Shown: positions 8,332 to 17,982, numbered from the stretch's first letter. The stretch: DNA of 64,000 bases from Aquiflexum balticum DSM 16537 (GCF_900176595.1 NZ_LT838813.1:1488001-1552000); one strand, 5' to 3'. Program-made: numbers and translations. Notes: generated from the sequence alone by a model not told the origin.

Positions 8332-8523
8332 ATGGGACTATTTTGGAATCTTATCCAACAAAGCCAAATTTCTGACCAAAAAGGTAGGGCAGATACATTG
8401 GAAGCAAGAGTTGCTTTCTTAGAATATGAACTTCAGAGGACCAAATCTCTTTTGATCAACACCTTAAAAATTCTCGAAGAGCAAAGTGGGAAAGATATTG
8501 ATGGAGATGGAAAGCTTGGATGA
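8332..8523 (+). CDS. Small coiled-coil protein
   Basis: 63 residues, beginning MGLFWNLIQQSQI. The middle is a predicted coiled coil (about residues 20-50, heptads of Leu, Glu and Arg) and the tail reads DIDGDGKLG, which looks like one loop of an EF-hand or dockerin-like calcium site. It lies 61 bp after the Mo enzyme and 33 bp before a DUF6090 gene. I do not recognise the family. The codon use and clean start make it a plausible real gene. Confidence 0.6.
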   Translation: MGLFWNLIQQSQISDQKGRADTLEARVAFLEYELQRTKSLLINTLKILEEQSGKDIDGDGKLG

Positions 8524-8556
8524 GGGAAGTTTTATTTTAAAATAAAAAAACTGGCT

Positions 8557-9348
8557 ATGATCTCACTCTTCCGCAAAATCCGCCAAAAGCTCCTCTCGCA
8601 GAATCGGTTCACCCGATACCTCGTCTATGCCATCGGCGAAATTTTCCTCGTTGTAATCGGTATCCTCATTGCCCTCCAAATCAACACCTGGAACGAAAAC
8701 CGGAAGTACCGGAATCAGGAGGCAGACTTTTACTCAGACATCTTAAGTGACCTGGACAAAGACCTTGAAAAGTTGGATTTTCTAACTGAATTTCACCGGA
8801 ATCGAATTGAGATTTTATCCACCTTATTGACTTACCTGAGAAATCCGGCTGATAAAATGGGAGCTGAAAAGTTCGGAATATTGATAGAGCCGCTTTATTA
8901 TTCAGAGGCTGCTACGAGCTATTCCACTGCCTTTGAATCTGCAAAATCCTCAGGAGCATTCAGTAATTTCAGGCAAAAAGAAACCCTTAAATTTCTCAAT
9001 CAATACTATGCTGATTTTGAAAAAGTCAGAATAATTATGACCTCCATTACCGATTTCATCAATGACAGATTTGAGCCTGTCATGGCTACTATTCCTTCTT
9101 ATCATGTTTCCATTAATTCGGGCAAGATGGTGATGGCAGAAAAAGGGAATTCAAAATTCTATGAGCTGCTTGATTCCATCAAGGACAACCGAATAATCAA
9201 AAGTGACCATGAAAAGGTGTTATATGATCCCCGTTTCGAAGCATTTGTCATTGGGGATTTGGGACGATGCTTCAACCTTATATCAAGAATAGAAACCCGA
9301 AAGGAAAATCTCCTTTTGCTGAAAGCGCAACTGGCAGCCAATCAATGA
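8557..9348 (+). CDS. DUF6090-like single-span membrane protein (type A), outlying copy
   Basis: 263 residues. It starts MISLFRKIRQKLLSQNRFTR, then the span and INTWNENRK. The soluble part includes AKSSGAFSNFRQKE (about 129-142), the family's SSG segment. It is separated from the main array by the Mo-hydroxylase operon, so that operon either inserted into the array or this copy was dispersed. No catalytic residues are evident. Confidence 0.85.
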   Translation: MISLFRKIRQKLLSQNRFTRYLVYAIGEIFLVVIGILIALQINTWNENRKYRNQEADFYSDILSDLDKDLEKLDFLTEFHRNRIEILSTLLTYLRNPADKMGAEKFGILIEPLYYSEAATSYSTAFESAKSSGAFSNFRQKETLKFLNQYYADFEKVRIIMTSITDFINDRFEPVMATIPSYHVSINSGKMVMAEKGNSKFYELLDSIKDNRIIKSDHEKVLYDPRFEAFVIGDLGRCFNLISRIETRKENLLLLKAQLAANQ

Positions 9349-9521
9349 TAAGACCAATAAACCGAATTTTGGAAATTAGGAATCGATCTAACAAGACCTT
9401 AAGAAATAACAATAACAGAAAGGAGAATAATCAATTTAGCCAGAGAACTACAAAAGGCTTTTCCTTGTCACTTCGACGTTAGGAGAAGTCTATCTTGTCC
9501 GGTTAAGATTTTCTAATACCT

Positions 9522-9561
9522 GACATCCCCCAATCTGTAAATGCCAATTTTCACCACTACT
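9522..9561. repeat. Intergenic repeat, copy 1 (partner at 28711-28749)
   Basis: About 38 bp ending TGTAAATGCCAATTTTCACC-ACT are shared with 28711-28749 at roughly 80 percent by eye, although the flanks are unrelated. The TTTGACCAC motif in the second copy resembles the multiple terminal repeats of IS21-type elements, so both may be degraded insertion-sequence ends (inference). The repeat contributes the spurious upstream ATG at 9541 of the amidase frame. Confidence 0.45.
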
Positions 9562-11106
9562 ATGACACAACTCCAAATAAATTTTCCCAAAAAACCCACC
9601 CTCTGGATAATTACCCTTATTACATTCTTAGGATGCAACACCCCAAATAAGGAAGCTATTGACCTTTCAGAACTCACTGTTTCAGAAATCCATTCAGCCT
9701 ATCAAAGCGGGAAATTCAACAGCCAACAATTGGTACAGGCTTATTTGGATAGGATAGAAGAGATGGACAATAATATCAATTCCATCAGCATGGTAAATCC
9801 CAATGCTATGGAAATGGCAAAAGCCTTGGATAAGGAGTTTCAAGAAACAAAAACCCTGCGCCCGCTACATGGTATTCCCCTAATTGTCAAAGATAATATC
9901 AATACCAAAGGATTACCTACTACAGCAGGATCTCTGGCTTTGCAGGACTTTTATCCCGAGGAAGATGCCTTTATCATCAAAAAACTGGTAGCTGCCGGAG
10001 CGATAGTCTTGGCTAAATCCAATATGGCCGAATGGGCATTCAGTCCCATGCATTCGGAAAGCTCCACGGTGGGGATTACCAGAAATCCTTATAATCTCGA
10101 TTATGTTCCTGCCGGTTCAAGTGGAGGGACCGGTGCCTCCATGGCTTCAAACTTCGGGACAATTGGCCTAGGTACGGATACCGGCAATTCCATCCGTGGA
10201 CCATCTTCCCACAATGCATTGGTCGGTTTCCGGACAACCTTGGGTTTGGTCAGCAGAGAAGGAATAGTACCCCTTTATCTTAGAAATGACGTGGTAGGCC
10301 CTATGTGCAGAACAGTGGAAGATGCAGTGAAGGTGCTGGAAGTGATTGCAGGATATGATCCCCAGGATTCTTTAACACGGTATTCCGAAGGAAAAATCCC
10401 TTCCAATTACACCCAATATCTGGAGAGGGAAGGACTAAAGGGTGCAAGAATTGGGGTTTTGAGAAACCTGGTTGAAAACAATCCTGATGATGAAGTTTAT
10501 GCTCTTTTCGAAAAAGCGCTGTTTGATATGGAGGAACAGGGGGCTGAAATCATTGAAAATGTGGCAATAGCTGATTTCGAGAAGCTCAGTGAGGATCAAT
10601 GGTGTCCCACATTTCGTTTGGATTTGGAGGATTTTCTTAAGACTTATGTCAAGAGAGATACGGTCCAAACCTTGGAAGATATCATGCGAATAGGTTCCAA
10701 GTCTGCCTATACCAGAGACAGAATGGAGCGCTTGTCATCCAATACACTCCGTCGGGAAAACCCTGACATTCCTTGTGGTGATACCTATACAGATATCAGA
10801 AGGGTGGCCTTTAGGGAAGCCATCGAAAATAAAATGGATGAATTGCAATTGGATGCTTTGGTATACCCCTCTTGGAATAACAAACCTGCCCGGATAGCAT
10901 TTTTTGAAGAGGAATATAAAGGGGATAACAGTCAGATTGTTTCTCCCCATACCGGGCAACCCGCTTTTACCGTTCCCATGGGATATACTTCCGAAAACCT
11001 TCCGGCAGGCATACAGTTTTTGGGTAGGATGTTTGATGAACCTGTTTTGATCAAATTGACCTATTCCTATGAACAGGCAACCATGCACCGCAAAAGTCCG
11101 AATTGA
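9562..11106 (+). CDS. Amidase signature family enzyme, predicted lipoprotein
   Basis: 514 residues from the ATG at 9562. An in-frame ATG at 9541 lies inside an intergenic repeat and would put a non-signal stretch ahead of the signal peptide, so 9562 is preferred. From 9562 the N-terminus has a hydrophobic segment and a lipobox ending FLGC (Cys about 26), so the enzyme is probably anchored in a membrane facing outward from the cytoplasm. The amidase triad is visible: Lys110 (IVKDNI), Ser186 in AGSSGG and nucleophile Ser210 in GNSIRGP, with spacings of 76 and 24 as in fatty acid amide hydrolase. It is related to GatA but export argues against a tRNA amidotransferase role. Substrate unknown. Confidence 0.9.
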   Translation: MTQLQINFPKKPTLWIITLITFLGCNTPNKEAIDLSELTVSEIHSAYQSGKFNSQQLVQAYLDRIEEMDNNINSISMVNPNAMEMAKALDKEFQETKTLRPLHGIPLIVKDNINTKGLPTTAGSLALQDFYPEEDAFIIKKLVAAGAIVLAKSNMAEWAFSPMHSESSTVGITRNPYNLDYVPAGSSGGTGASMASNFGTIGLGTDTGNSIRGPSSHNALVGFRTTLGLVSREGIVPLYLRNDVVGPMCRTVEDAVKVLEVIAGYDPQDSLTRYSEGKIPSNYTQYLEREGLKGARIGVLRNLVENNPDDEVYALFEKALFDMEEQGAEIIENVAIADFEKLSEDQWCPTFRLDLEDFLKTYVKRDTVQTLEDIMRIGSKSAYTRDRMERLSSNTLRRENPDIPCGDTYTDIRRVAFREAIENKMDELQLDALVYPSWNNKPARIAFFEEEYKGDNSQIVSPHTGQPAFTVPMGYTSENLPAGIQFLGRMFDEPVLIKLTYSYEQATMHRKSPN

Positions 11107-11181
11107 TTCCAACCAGGGAAATAGAAAATTTCTAAAATCCTTAATAAAATAGAATTACCGTCAGTCAAGAAACTTTGGCTT

Positions 11182-12285
11182 TCAGGCATAATCAAAAGCT
11201 GAGGCATAAAATGGCCTGTTTTTGAAGGCTTGCGCTTCTGCTTCGCTGAAGTTTTGGAATGACTGCATCATATACACATCATTCGATTTTATAAAGGGGT
11301 GGATGAGTCCCAAGGGAAAACGCTGGGTCCAGGCCTGGAATTGTGGGTCTCTGGAATCGAGCCAGTACATGGCTGTGTTGAGTTTTTCAAGTTGCAAAAT
11401 GCCTTCGAACAACTCAGCAAGAGCTGCTTCTGCACCTGTTTCCACAAAAATGGCTTCAAAGGCCAAAAACTTAAAACTTTTGGGGTTAAATATACGCCGG
11501 AGCAAAGGCAAGTAGGGGAGGGTTTTTACTAGTAGTTTTCCTGTAAAGCCCGGCATTTTATTTACCCGCCAATGGCAACGGTGATATTGGCATCCAGCGA
11601 TGATTTTTCCGGAATGGTCTTTTAACACATAATATTGATTGTGCAGAAAAACAGGGTTGAATTGTACCAATGCATGTTCCCCGTAAAAAGTATGCAGCTT
11701 TTGGAGGACTAAACGACGCTCTTCGCTGCTTTGACAAAGATGGATACGAGAGGAACGCCTGGGGAAAAAACGGCTGAAACCGATCGTTTTGATGGTAGCG
11801 GTGTGTTCATAGCCCGCTCGCTGTACCGACTTGAATGAGGCCTTATTTCCGCGCTCTACCAAGGCAAAATACATAGCCTGTCCTGGAAATTGTTCCTTTA
11901 CCAGCGACATGATTTGGTGGCCATAGCGTTTGGTGAGTCCCTGTCCTCGGACGGCACTGTCGGTGGCAAAATACCTTATATAGTGACAACTGTACTGTTG
12001 AGGGCCGGAGTGGACTTTAACATGGCTGAAAACTGCGGTCGCCTGAAGTTGACCTTCGGTTTCGATGGCTAGCAAGGAAGGATCCACGATGTGGGGGATA
12101 TGTTCTTCAACCAGCAGGTTTTGATAAACTGCCCCCTCTGCTCCCCAGGAAATACGCTTCCAAAAATCAATTGCGTGGACGGGTATTCCATGATAGCGCA
12201 CCACAGTATGCGGTGCTTCATTAAGCAGGATGTCTTTTTGGATCATGAGATGGGTTTTAAAGGTTCCAGCTTTACAAAGATGCAT
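11182..12285 (-). CDS. GNAT-family N-acyltransferase-like protein
   Basis: 367 residues. The acetyl-CoA-binding motif A appears at about 116-121 (VRGQGL), inside a typical beta-strand/helix context (YIRYFATDSA before, TKRYGHQIMSLV after). The C-terminal 180 residues have no motif I can assign and could be a second, degenerate GNAT fold. The start given overlaps the upstream aminotransferase by 14 bp; the Met at codon 14 (12246) would leave a 25-bp gap and is an alternative. The coupling suggests that the two enzymes act on the same amine: one makes it, the other acylates it (inference). Confidence 0.72.
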   Translation of the reverse strand: MHLCKAGTFKTHLMIQKDILLNEAPHTVVRYHGIPVHAIDFWKRISWGAEGAVYQNLLVEEHIPHIVDPSLLAIETEGQLQATAVFSHVKVHSGPQQYSCHYIRYFATDSAVRGQGLTKRYGHQIMSLVKEQFPGQAMYFALVERGNKASFKSVQRAGYEHTATIKTIGFSRFFPRRSSRIHLCQSSEERRLVLQKLHTFYGEHALVQFNPVFLHNQYYVLKDHSGKIIAGCQYHRCHWRVNKMPGFTGKLLVKTLPYLPLLRRIFNPKSFKFLAFEAIFVETGAEAALAELFEGILQLEKLNTAMYWLDSRDPQFQAWTQRFPLGLIHPFIKSNDVYMMQSFQNFSEAEAQAFKNRPFYASAFDYA

Positions 12286-13540
12286 CTAAGATATTCAGAG
12301 CTTCATCGCATTCATCTTTGGTAATACAAAGAGGAGGTAGGGCAATCATCACATTATAGTCCCATGAGGCGCACCACATGCAACCACGCTTCAACATGCC
12401 CAATAATACACGCATGCCAAGACGGGGATTTGGGTTTTTGTTTCGCTGATTATCCACAAATTCACAGCCTAGCATTGCTCCAAGACCACGTACTTCGCCA
12501 AATTGCTCCGGTAATTTTTTCCGTAGCAGGAATTCGAAGTTGGTTTTGAGGTAGTCACCTTGAATTCGGGCGTTTTCCAAATAGTTGTCTCGTTCGAGAA
12601 TTTCAAGGTTTTTTAAAGCCGCAGCACAGGCCATAGGTGTCCAGGCAAAAGAACTCGAAACATCGTCGTATTTGTAATAAGTCTCCAAGTATTCCTCCTT
12701 GATCATCGCTGCGCCAATGGCAGCATAGCCTGAAGCAAGCCCTTTGGCAAGGGTAAAAGCCTCAGGCACAATAGAAAAATGCTCGGAGGCCAGCCAGTGA
12801 CCGGTTCGACCATTTCCTGTGAGCACCTCGTCCATCACCAAAATCACCTGATAATGGTCACAAATCGCGCGTAGCTGGATAAAGTAGTTTTTCGGCGGTA
12901 CAATTACACCACCGCTACCAAGGATGGGCTCGGCCATAAAAATTCGGATATCTGGATTATCGCGAAGCTTTTCTTCCACTAGCTGTAAACACTCGGTATG
13001 ACAGGTCAGGGGATCTTTTTTTAGGGGGCACCGGAAACAGTAGGGCGGTTCAACTTTGTGTTCTTCGTATTCCTTGCGGATTTCGGGAAGTTTGAAGGCT
13101 TTAATATCGCTCATACCCAATGCGGCATGTGTCCCGCCATGATAGGAGCGGTAAAATGACAATACACTCCCCTTTCCCTGACTTGCAAATAAAACCTTTA
13201 GGATAATTTCATTGGCATCACCACCTCCGGTAGCACGCAAGACTTTATAGCCAGAGTCAGGTACAAACTTTACCAGCCTTTCTGCGAGAAGTGCGGCTTC
13301 CTCTGTGGGCATCCAAGGAGGGGCATAATTGCTTTTGGCGGCTTGCTGCTGTAGCAAAGCAATCATCTCAGGGTGCTGCCACCCGATATTCGAAACCCCG
13401 TATCCCGATGAAAAATCAATATAAGATCTTCCTTCAATATCTTGAAACCGGACACCTGATGCTGTATGAAATGCGGAAGCGAATGAGGCATCGAAAACGA
13501 GGTTTTTTCGAGCCAAAGCAAATACTTGCTTGTTATCCAT
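12272..13540 (-). CDS. Class III PLP-dependent aminotransferase
   Basis: 422 residues. Fold-type I features are in order: substrate and cofactor loop GGGDANEI (about 105-112), SYHGGTHAALG (about 132-142), the PLP-ring Asp in VMDEVLTGNGRTG (about 235-247) and the Schiff-base Lys266 in FTLAKGLASGY. A cysteine-rich insert (YCFRCPLKKDPLTCHTEC, about 168-185) could bind a metal, as noted in some class III relatives. It is related to 4-aminobutyrate, acetylornithine and diaminobutyrate aminotransferases; the substrate is not determinable. First gene of a two-gene minus-strand operon with the GNAT gene. Confidence 0.9.
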   Translation of the reverse strand: MDNKQVFALARKNLVFDASFASAFHTASGVRFQDIEGRSYIDFSSGYGVSNIGWQHPEMIALLQQQAAKSNYAPPWMPTEEAALLAERLVKFVPDSGYKVLRATGGGDANEIILKVLFASQGKGSVLSFYRSYHGGTHAALGMSDIKAFKLPEIRKEYEEHKVEPPYCFRCPLKKDPLTCHTECLQLVEEKLRDNPDIRIFMAEPILGSGGVIVPPKNYFIQLRAICDHYQVILVMDEVLTGNGRTGHWLASEHFSIVPEAFTLAKGLASGYAAIGAAMIKEEYLETYYKYDDVSSSFAWTPMACAAALKNLEILERDNYLENARIQGDYLKTNFEFLLRKKLPEQFGEVRGLGAMLGCEFVDNQRNKNPNPRLGMRVLLGMLKRGCMWCASWDYNVMIALPPLCITKDECDEALNILDASL

Positions 13541-13809
13541 TGGGAAAATTGATTAGAGGTGTGGTGGGAGAAACAAGGTACCTGCAATAAGTGAATTTAC
13601 AACCTTTATTTCAGTATAAAAAAAGCTTTGTGAGTTGCCTTGATACTGATTTTAGATAAATATCTTTTGGATCTTATTGAAGAAAGGAAAGAATCTATGT
13701 TGTTTCAAATTAATAATATAAACAATTTTATAAGTTCTTGATAATTAGATTTTTTTCACTTGATTTTTCTCGTTTCTATTTTTATTAACACCATATTGTT
13801 TGATAAAAA
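13541..13809. promoter_or_regulatory. Divergent intergenic region
   Basis: 269 bp separate the minus-strand aminotransferase from the plus-strand gene at 13810. The region is very AT-rich, especially 13610-13805, and must hold both promoters. Near 13793-13801 TATTGTTTG resembles, imperfectly, the Bacteroidota -7 element TAnnTTTG, with a TTG about 33 bp upstream of it. I would not assign it firmly. Confidence 0.3.
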
Positions 13810-14322
13810 ATGAAAATCATAAACCCCTTATTACTACTTTTCTTTTTTTCCATAAGTGCCTCAGGTCAGACCTATAATTCTACTAGTTCGATAGCTTTGG
13901 ATAATAACTCAAATCAAAAAGGGAAGCCCCAAACTTTTGAACCAAAAGAATCCAATGAACCAAAAAATATTCTCGGTTTACAAGTAGGAATAACAGATCC
14001 AACTTTGGCACTTTCTTATGAAAGACTATTTTTCAAAAATTTTGCAGCTGAGGTTTCGGCCGGATTGATTGGGTTTTCAATTGGACCAAAAATATACCTT
14101 CCTTCCCTCAGACCAGGTAAAATGAGTTTTTATACAGGAGTAATCGTGGGTGCAGGTGCACTTGCAGAAGGAAGATTTGGTTATGTTCCTTTCGGCATAA
14201 GCCGATTGACGAAGACCAAATTGTCAATTAGTTTTGATATTGGTCCCCATACCGGCAACGTTTTTAACGATACAGGCTCTGTTTCTCTTGGAGCTCGTTT
14301 AAGAATCGGACAAGCGTTTTAA
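13810..14322 (+). CDS. Secreted small beta-barrel-like protein
   Basis: 170 residues. A clear signal peptide (MKIINPLLLLFFFSIS, cleavage after about ASG-Q) is followed by a Ser/Asn-rich linker to about 55 and then alternating hydrophobic strands ending in GARLRIGQAF, a terminal Phe as in outer-membrane barrels. It is probably an outer-membrane or periplasmic protein of unknown role. It stands alone, facing the copper amine oxidase gene. Confidence 0.7.
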   Translation: MKIINPLLLLFFFSISASGQTYNSTSSIALDNNSNQKGKPQTFEPKESNEPKNILGLQVGITDPTLALSYERLFFKNFAAEVSAGLIGFSIGPKIYLPSLRPGKMSFYTGVIVGAGALAEGRFGYVPFGISRLTKTKLSISFDIGPHTGNVFNDTGSVSLGARLRIGQAF

Positions 14323-14408
14323 AATAAAATACTTTAAATACCCGATAAGAGGTTATTTCTCAACCTAATTTTTGGTTGAATCATATAATGGGTTTATGTG
14401 CAGGCCAT

Positions 14409-16409
14409 TTAATTAGCAGTTGTAGGCAATTTTACCGGGGGCAATCCTAAAACCGGGTTTTTTGACATAAAGCCGAAGGGCATTAGGGTAATCGATACCG
14501 TATGCTGATTCATGATGGGCCATTCCTCAGGCCGCACGATGTGATTGACTCCGGCAACATACCATACGACAACATCGGTATTATCAATATTCCTGTTTTG
14601 CTGTGTCCATTTCGGCAATCCTTCATTTTTCTGGTTGCTGACCGGGAAATCACCCGTAGGATACATTTCATCAGCCCTATAAGGAGTTGTCCAAAAATGA
14701 TGATAAAGTGCCGCGGCCCGGTTGTAAAGCGAAGAACCAACTTCCGCCAAAGGCACCACACCGGGACTTGGCATAAGCATGTAGGAAGACATATGGTTGA
14801 ATTTATTTCTCACATGATGATTCATGACCATCCACATCCTGCTGCTGGCAGCGTTTGCCATGCGTTTGGCCTCAAGCTCATTCTTAAACATGTCCATTTT
14901 TCCAATAATGGCATTCCCGTAGGGGTTGTCCGGTCCTTTCGGTACCGCAACCATATTCATTTCTCCCACAGAATTGTGCTGGCCATCAATATCGAGATCA
15001 AGCCTGAAAATGAAAAAATGCTGGTGGTTGTTGGCTTCCACATGCGGCTCTACGATAGTCCCGAAATAATTACCCTGATAAGCCTCGTCAGCACTTCCGG
15101 GGTCATCCGTTACCCGCTCCACGACACGGATATGCGCGATGCCATTGAGTTCTGTAACGATGACCACTGTACCGTCTTCTTTGAAAGTCCATTTAAACCC
15201 GTAATCGTAATTACCTGCGGTGATGTAATATTTGATAGCGAGATCGGTTGCCCTTCTGGCATGGTTTTGATGCCTCCATAGCACTCCGCCATATTCTTCA
15301 AATACGGCAATAGCACTATCCGATACAATAGGTTTGGCAAAATCATCATGCAAAACAGCGGGCAGATAAGTGGCGTTCTCCGGGGCGTCAGCACCATAGG
15401 TGAGGGGTCTGGCTTTGGTCTGAAATAACCTGAATTCTCCCACATCAAAATAGTTATTGGAGGCATTCAACAAATCCGGAGAACCATAATTCACGATCAT
15501 TTCTGCCAATCCGCCCCTATACATGATATAGCGCCACTTCTTTTGTTCCTGATCAAAGTAGTGCAGATCATGAATCACCAAACCTTCCCTACTGTGGATA
15601 CTGAATCTGAATTTCCAAAGGTGAGAAATCACTTGATTTCCTTCAATTCGGTAATTGACCCCTTCCGGCTGGGTAATCAGTACTTGTTTTGGCGTGGTCA
15701 TGTCAATTTTGATGGAATCTCCATTGAAATAATTCACTTTAACCGGCTCTGACCAACCCCCGCCGGTATCCACTACTTTCAGGACTTTTTTGTCCGTGAC
15801 ATCCACAAAGGCGTAAATTCCTCCAATTTGCATCCTACTGAACTGCTTATTTTTGTAAACAGGAGAAATTATAAGTTCCCGATTACCTATCGGGGCAAGC
15901 CCAAGATCAGCTGCAAAATTCCCAAAACTGGCTTTTACGGAATCGGGATGTATCCCCCTTTTGGTAAGCGCAGCTATCCATTCTGAATTGTTTTTGACAA
16001 TCTCGGAAGCGATGGAATCTGCTTTAAAAGCACCTGTGGGTTGTTTTCCTTCTATCTTTTCGAAGGAAAGCAATTTTTGTTGCTTTAGATCAATAACAGC
16101 TTTTCCCAAAGCATTTGCTGGATAATCATACACATAAGCAAAGGCTTCACGCCTGAAGTCATCACCCGGTTTATAGGCCAACACCTCACTTTTGGGAGGC
16201 TCCTGTAGGTTTATGATACTATATAGACTGCTGCTGTCATTTCTTACCTTATTTTCTTTCAATAACACCTGTTTGACGATCTTGATCTCATTGGTGTCAA
16301 GGGGGTCCAATGGATGCTTATATTGCATGATGGTGGACTGAGAAAATAAATTCCCACTGAACATAAAGAAAAGGCAACAAGCCAGATAAATGGAGGATTT
16401 CTTTCTCAT
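14409..16409 (-). CDS. Copper amine oxidase (topaquinone enzyme), secreted
   Basis: 666 residues with a signal peptide ending about GNLFSQ. Tyr401 in TAGNYDYG fits the T-x-x-N-Y-D/E motif whose Tyr becomes topaquinone. His462 and His464 (NHQHFFIF) are the paired copper ligands, and a third His lies near the C-terminus (NQHTVSITLMP). It oxidises primary amines to aldehydes with release of ammonia and hydrogen peroxide, in the periplasm here. Length is typical for the bacterial family. It appears monocistronic, with 217 bp upstream that hold no gene. Confidence 0.93.
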   Translation of the reverse strand: MRKKSSIYLACCLFFMFSGNLFSQSTIMQYKHPLDPLDTNEIKIVKQVLLKENKVRNDSSSLYSIINLQEPPKSEVLAYKPGDDFRREAFAYVYDYPANALGKAVIDLKQQKLLSFEKIEGKQPTGAFKADSIASEIVKNNSEWIAALTKRGIHPDSVKASFGNFAADLGLAPIGNRELIISPVYKNKQFSRMQIGGIYAFVDVTDKKVLKVVDTGGGWSEPVKVNYFNGDSIKIDMTTPKQVLITQPEGVNYRIEGNQVISHLWKFRFSIHSREGLVIHDLHYFDQEQKKWRYIMYRGGLAEMIVNYGSPDLLNASNNYFDVGEFRLFQTKARPLTYGADAPENATYLPAVLHDDFAKPIVSDSAIAVFEEYGGVLWRHQNHARRATDLAIKYYITAGNYDYGFKWTFKEDGTVVIVTELNGIAHIRVVERVTDDPGSADEAYQGNYFGTIVEPHVEANNHQHFFIFRLDLDIDGQHNSVGEMNMVAVPKGPDNPYGNAIIGKMDMFKNELEAKRMANAASSRMWMVMNHHVRNKFNHMSSYMLMPSPGVVPLAEVGSSLYNRAAALYHHFWTTPYRADEMYPTGDFPVSNQKNEGLPKWTQQNRNIDNTDVVVWYVAGVNHIVRPEEWPIMNQHTVSITLMPFGFMSKNPVLGLPPVKLPTTAN

Positions 16410-16626
16410 TTGGTTGATATTTGAGATTGTTGGTGGTTTTTAAATTATAGATCAATTTAGCAACCTTATTGTATTTTTTTCAAAAAAATGGAAATTTATT
16501 TGATTAATTTTCAATTAAACTAATTTCATATTTCATAATCGTTAATTATCGCAGCAAACTCTGGTTCCCATTTCGTTTTGACCCCATTGGCAGCCATTCA
16601 AGGTTTTAAAAAAAAGACATCCGTAT

Positions 16627-17730
16627 TCACCACCCCCTCAAAGCCTCAACAGCCCCTTTAATTAAGGCATCTTTCGCTTCATGGGCATTGTTGTTCAAAA
16701 GTATCAAAGTTTTGTTCTGATCAACAAAACGCATAATCAGGGTTTTATAGCCTGGATTATCCCCTGTGTGGGAAACGATTTTACCAAAATCCGGATCTTC
16801 ACTCAAATCCCAGCCAAAGCCATAGTTACTTAAACTCCCATCATTCAAAATCTGGGCTGAAAAAGCCAAATCCAAAGTTTCCTTACTTACCAAAGTGCCT
16901 GCATACAAAGCCTGATCCCAGATCAATAAATCCTGTGCCGTACTGCTGACCCTTCCGGGCCCTTTTCTGTTTCCCAACCAAACCGTATAATCCGAAGAAT
17001 GGAATTTATTGGCATTGATATAATCCCCGTTTTTATCCTTCAGATGACCTGCAGCAAAATTGGGTACCTTGGCTTTTTCCTCCAAGGTCCGGATATCGGT
17101 ATGGCCCATTCCAAGGGGATTGAAAATCCATTCACGTGACAATTCAATAAAATCCCTTCCTGTGACTTTTTCCACGATACTGGCCAGAAACACATAGGCG
17201 GTATTGCTGTATTCATATTTTTCGCCGGGTTGGGCCAACATGGGCGGTTGGTATTTGCGCAGGTATTCCAAAATAGCTGCATTGTCGGCCACTTGGCTTT
17301 TGTCCCAATGCCTGTCCATGACAGCCTGATAATCCGGAAGGCCATTGGTATGGGTAAGCAATTGTCTGATGCTTATTCCCTTGTATGGAATATCAAGATA
17401 CTTATCTGCAAAATCTTCATAACCCAAAAGTCCTTTTTCCGCACATTTCATCACCATCATGGCTGTAAACTGTTTGGAAACTGAAGCCATCTCAAAAATA
17501 TCAGTTGGCAGTAAGGGTGTTTTTTCCTCAAAAGAACGGAAGCCTGTGGCTTCTTCAAAAACCACCTTTCCATCAATGGCCAAAAGCAATACTCCCGAGA
17601 AACCTTTTTTTTCTGCTTCTTCAAAGGCTTTTTCGGCTATTGCTATTTGAGCATTAACCGAAGTACTAATAAGGAGGAATATCCCTAATGTGAAAATTGA
17701 AACGGAGGTCTTAATGCATTTGAGCTTCAT
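16627..17730 (-). CDS. Serine hydrolase of the class C beta-lactamase/DD-peptidase fold
   Basis: 367 residues with a signal peptide (cleavage near VNA-QIA). The three active-site motifs are present: S83-V-S-K86, Y-S-N in YEYSNTAY and H-T-G in SHTGDNPG. Such proteins are usually esterases or D-amino-acid peptidases rather than true beta-lactamases. It is periplasmic. It is separated by about 220-250 bp on both sides, so it is likely monocistronic. Confidence 0.92.
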   Translation of the reverse strand: MKLKCIKTSVSIFTLGIFLLISTSVNAQIAIAEKAFEEAEKKGFSGVLLLAIDGKVVFEEATGFRSFEEKTPLLPTDIFEMASVSKQFTAMMVMKCAEKGLLGYEDFADKYLDIPYKGISIRQLLTHTNGLPDYQAVMDRHWDKSQVADNAAILEYLRKYQPPMLAQPGEKYEYSNTAYVFLASIVEKVTGRDFIELSREWIFNPLGMGHTDIRTLEEKAKVPNFAAGHLKDKNGDYINANKFHSSDYTVWLGNRKGPGRVSSTAQDLLIWDQALYAGTLVSKETLDLAFSAQILNDGSLSNYGFGWDLSEDPDFGKIVSHTGDNPGYKTLIMRFVDQNKTLILLNNNAHEAKDALIKGAVEALRGW

Positions 17731-17982
17731 ATTTTTAATTTGAAGGAGTTAATTGAATTTCTAAATCTGCCAAATAAAATGCGGAAATTCAAACTTAAGT
17801 TAATTTCCAACTCGATTGGGGAAACAAACCCTATTCACAGGTTTGAAAGAATTAGTCATTTTTGTTTGGACATATTTATCTATGGAAGTGAGGCTAAAAA
17901 AACGTGGATTTTTCAGAAATAAATGCAACTAAGGAGTCGATTGAAACTTGATTTTGAAATGGAAAAAAAGAAAACCAAATTT

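Noticed and set aside
7785-8333. 182-codon minus-strand frame opposite the Mo-hydroxylase large subunit
   Set aside because: It lies opposite the conserved catalytic Glu region of a well-supported gene; no independent support.
9267-9482. 71-codon plus-strand frame after the DUF6090 gene at 8557
   Set aside because: Most of it overlaps the end of that gene in another frame and the rest is low-complexity Asn/Arg from AT-rich DNA.
14502-15281. 259-codon plus-strand frame opposite the copper amine oxidase
   Set aside because: The minus-strand enzyme has all catalytic motifs in the same interval. The plus-strand translation is rich in His, Arg and Ile without domain features.
16627-17730. Antibiotic-resistance beta-lactamase
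   Set aside because: It has the class C fold motifs but also the general features of serine esterases/peptidases that are abundant in this phylum. No resistance context is present.
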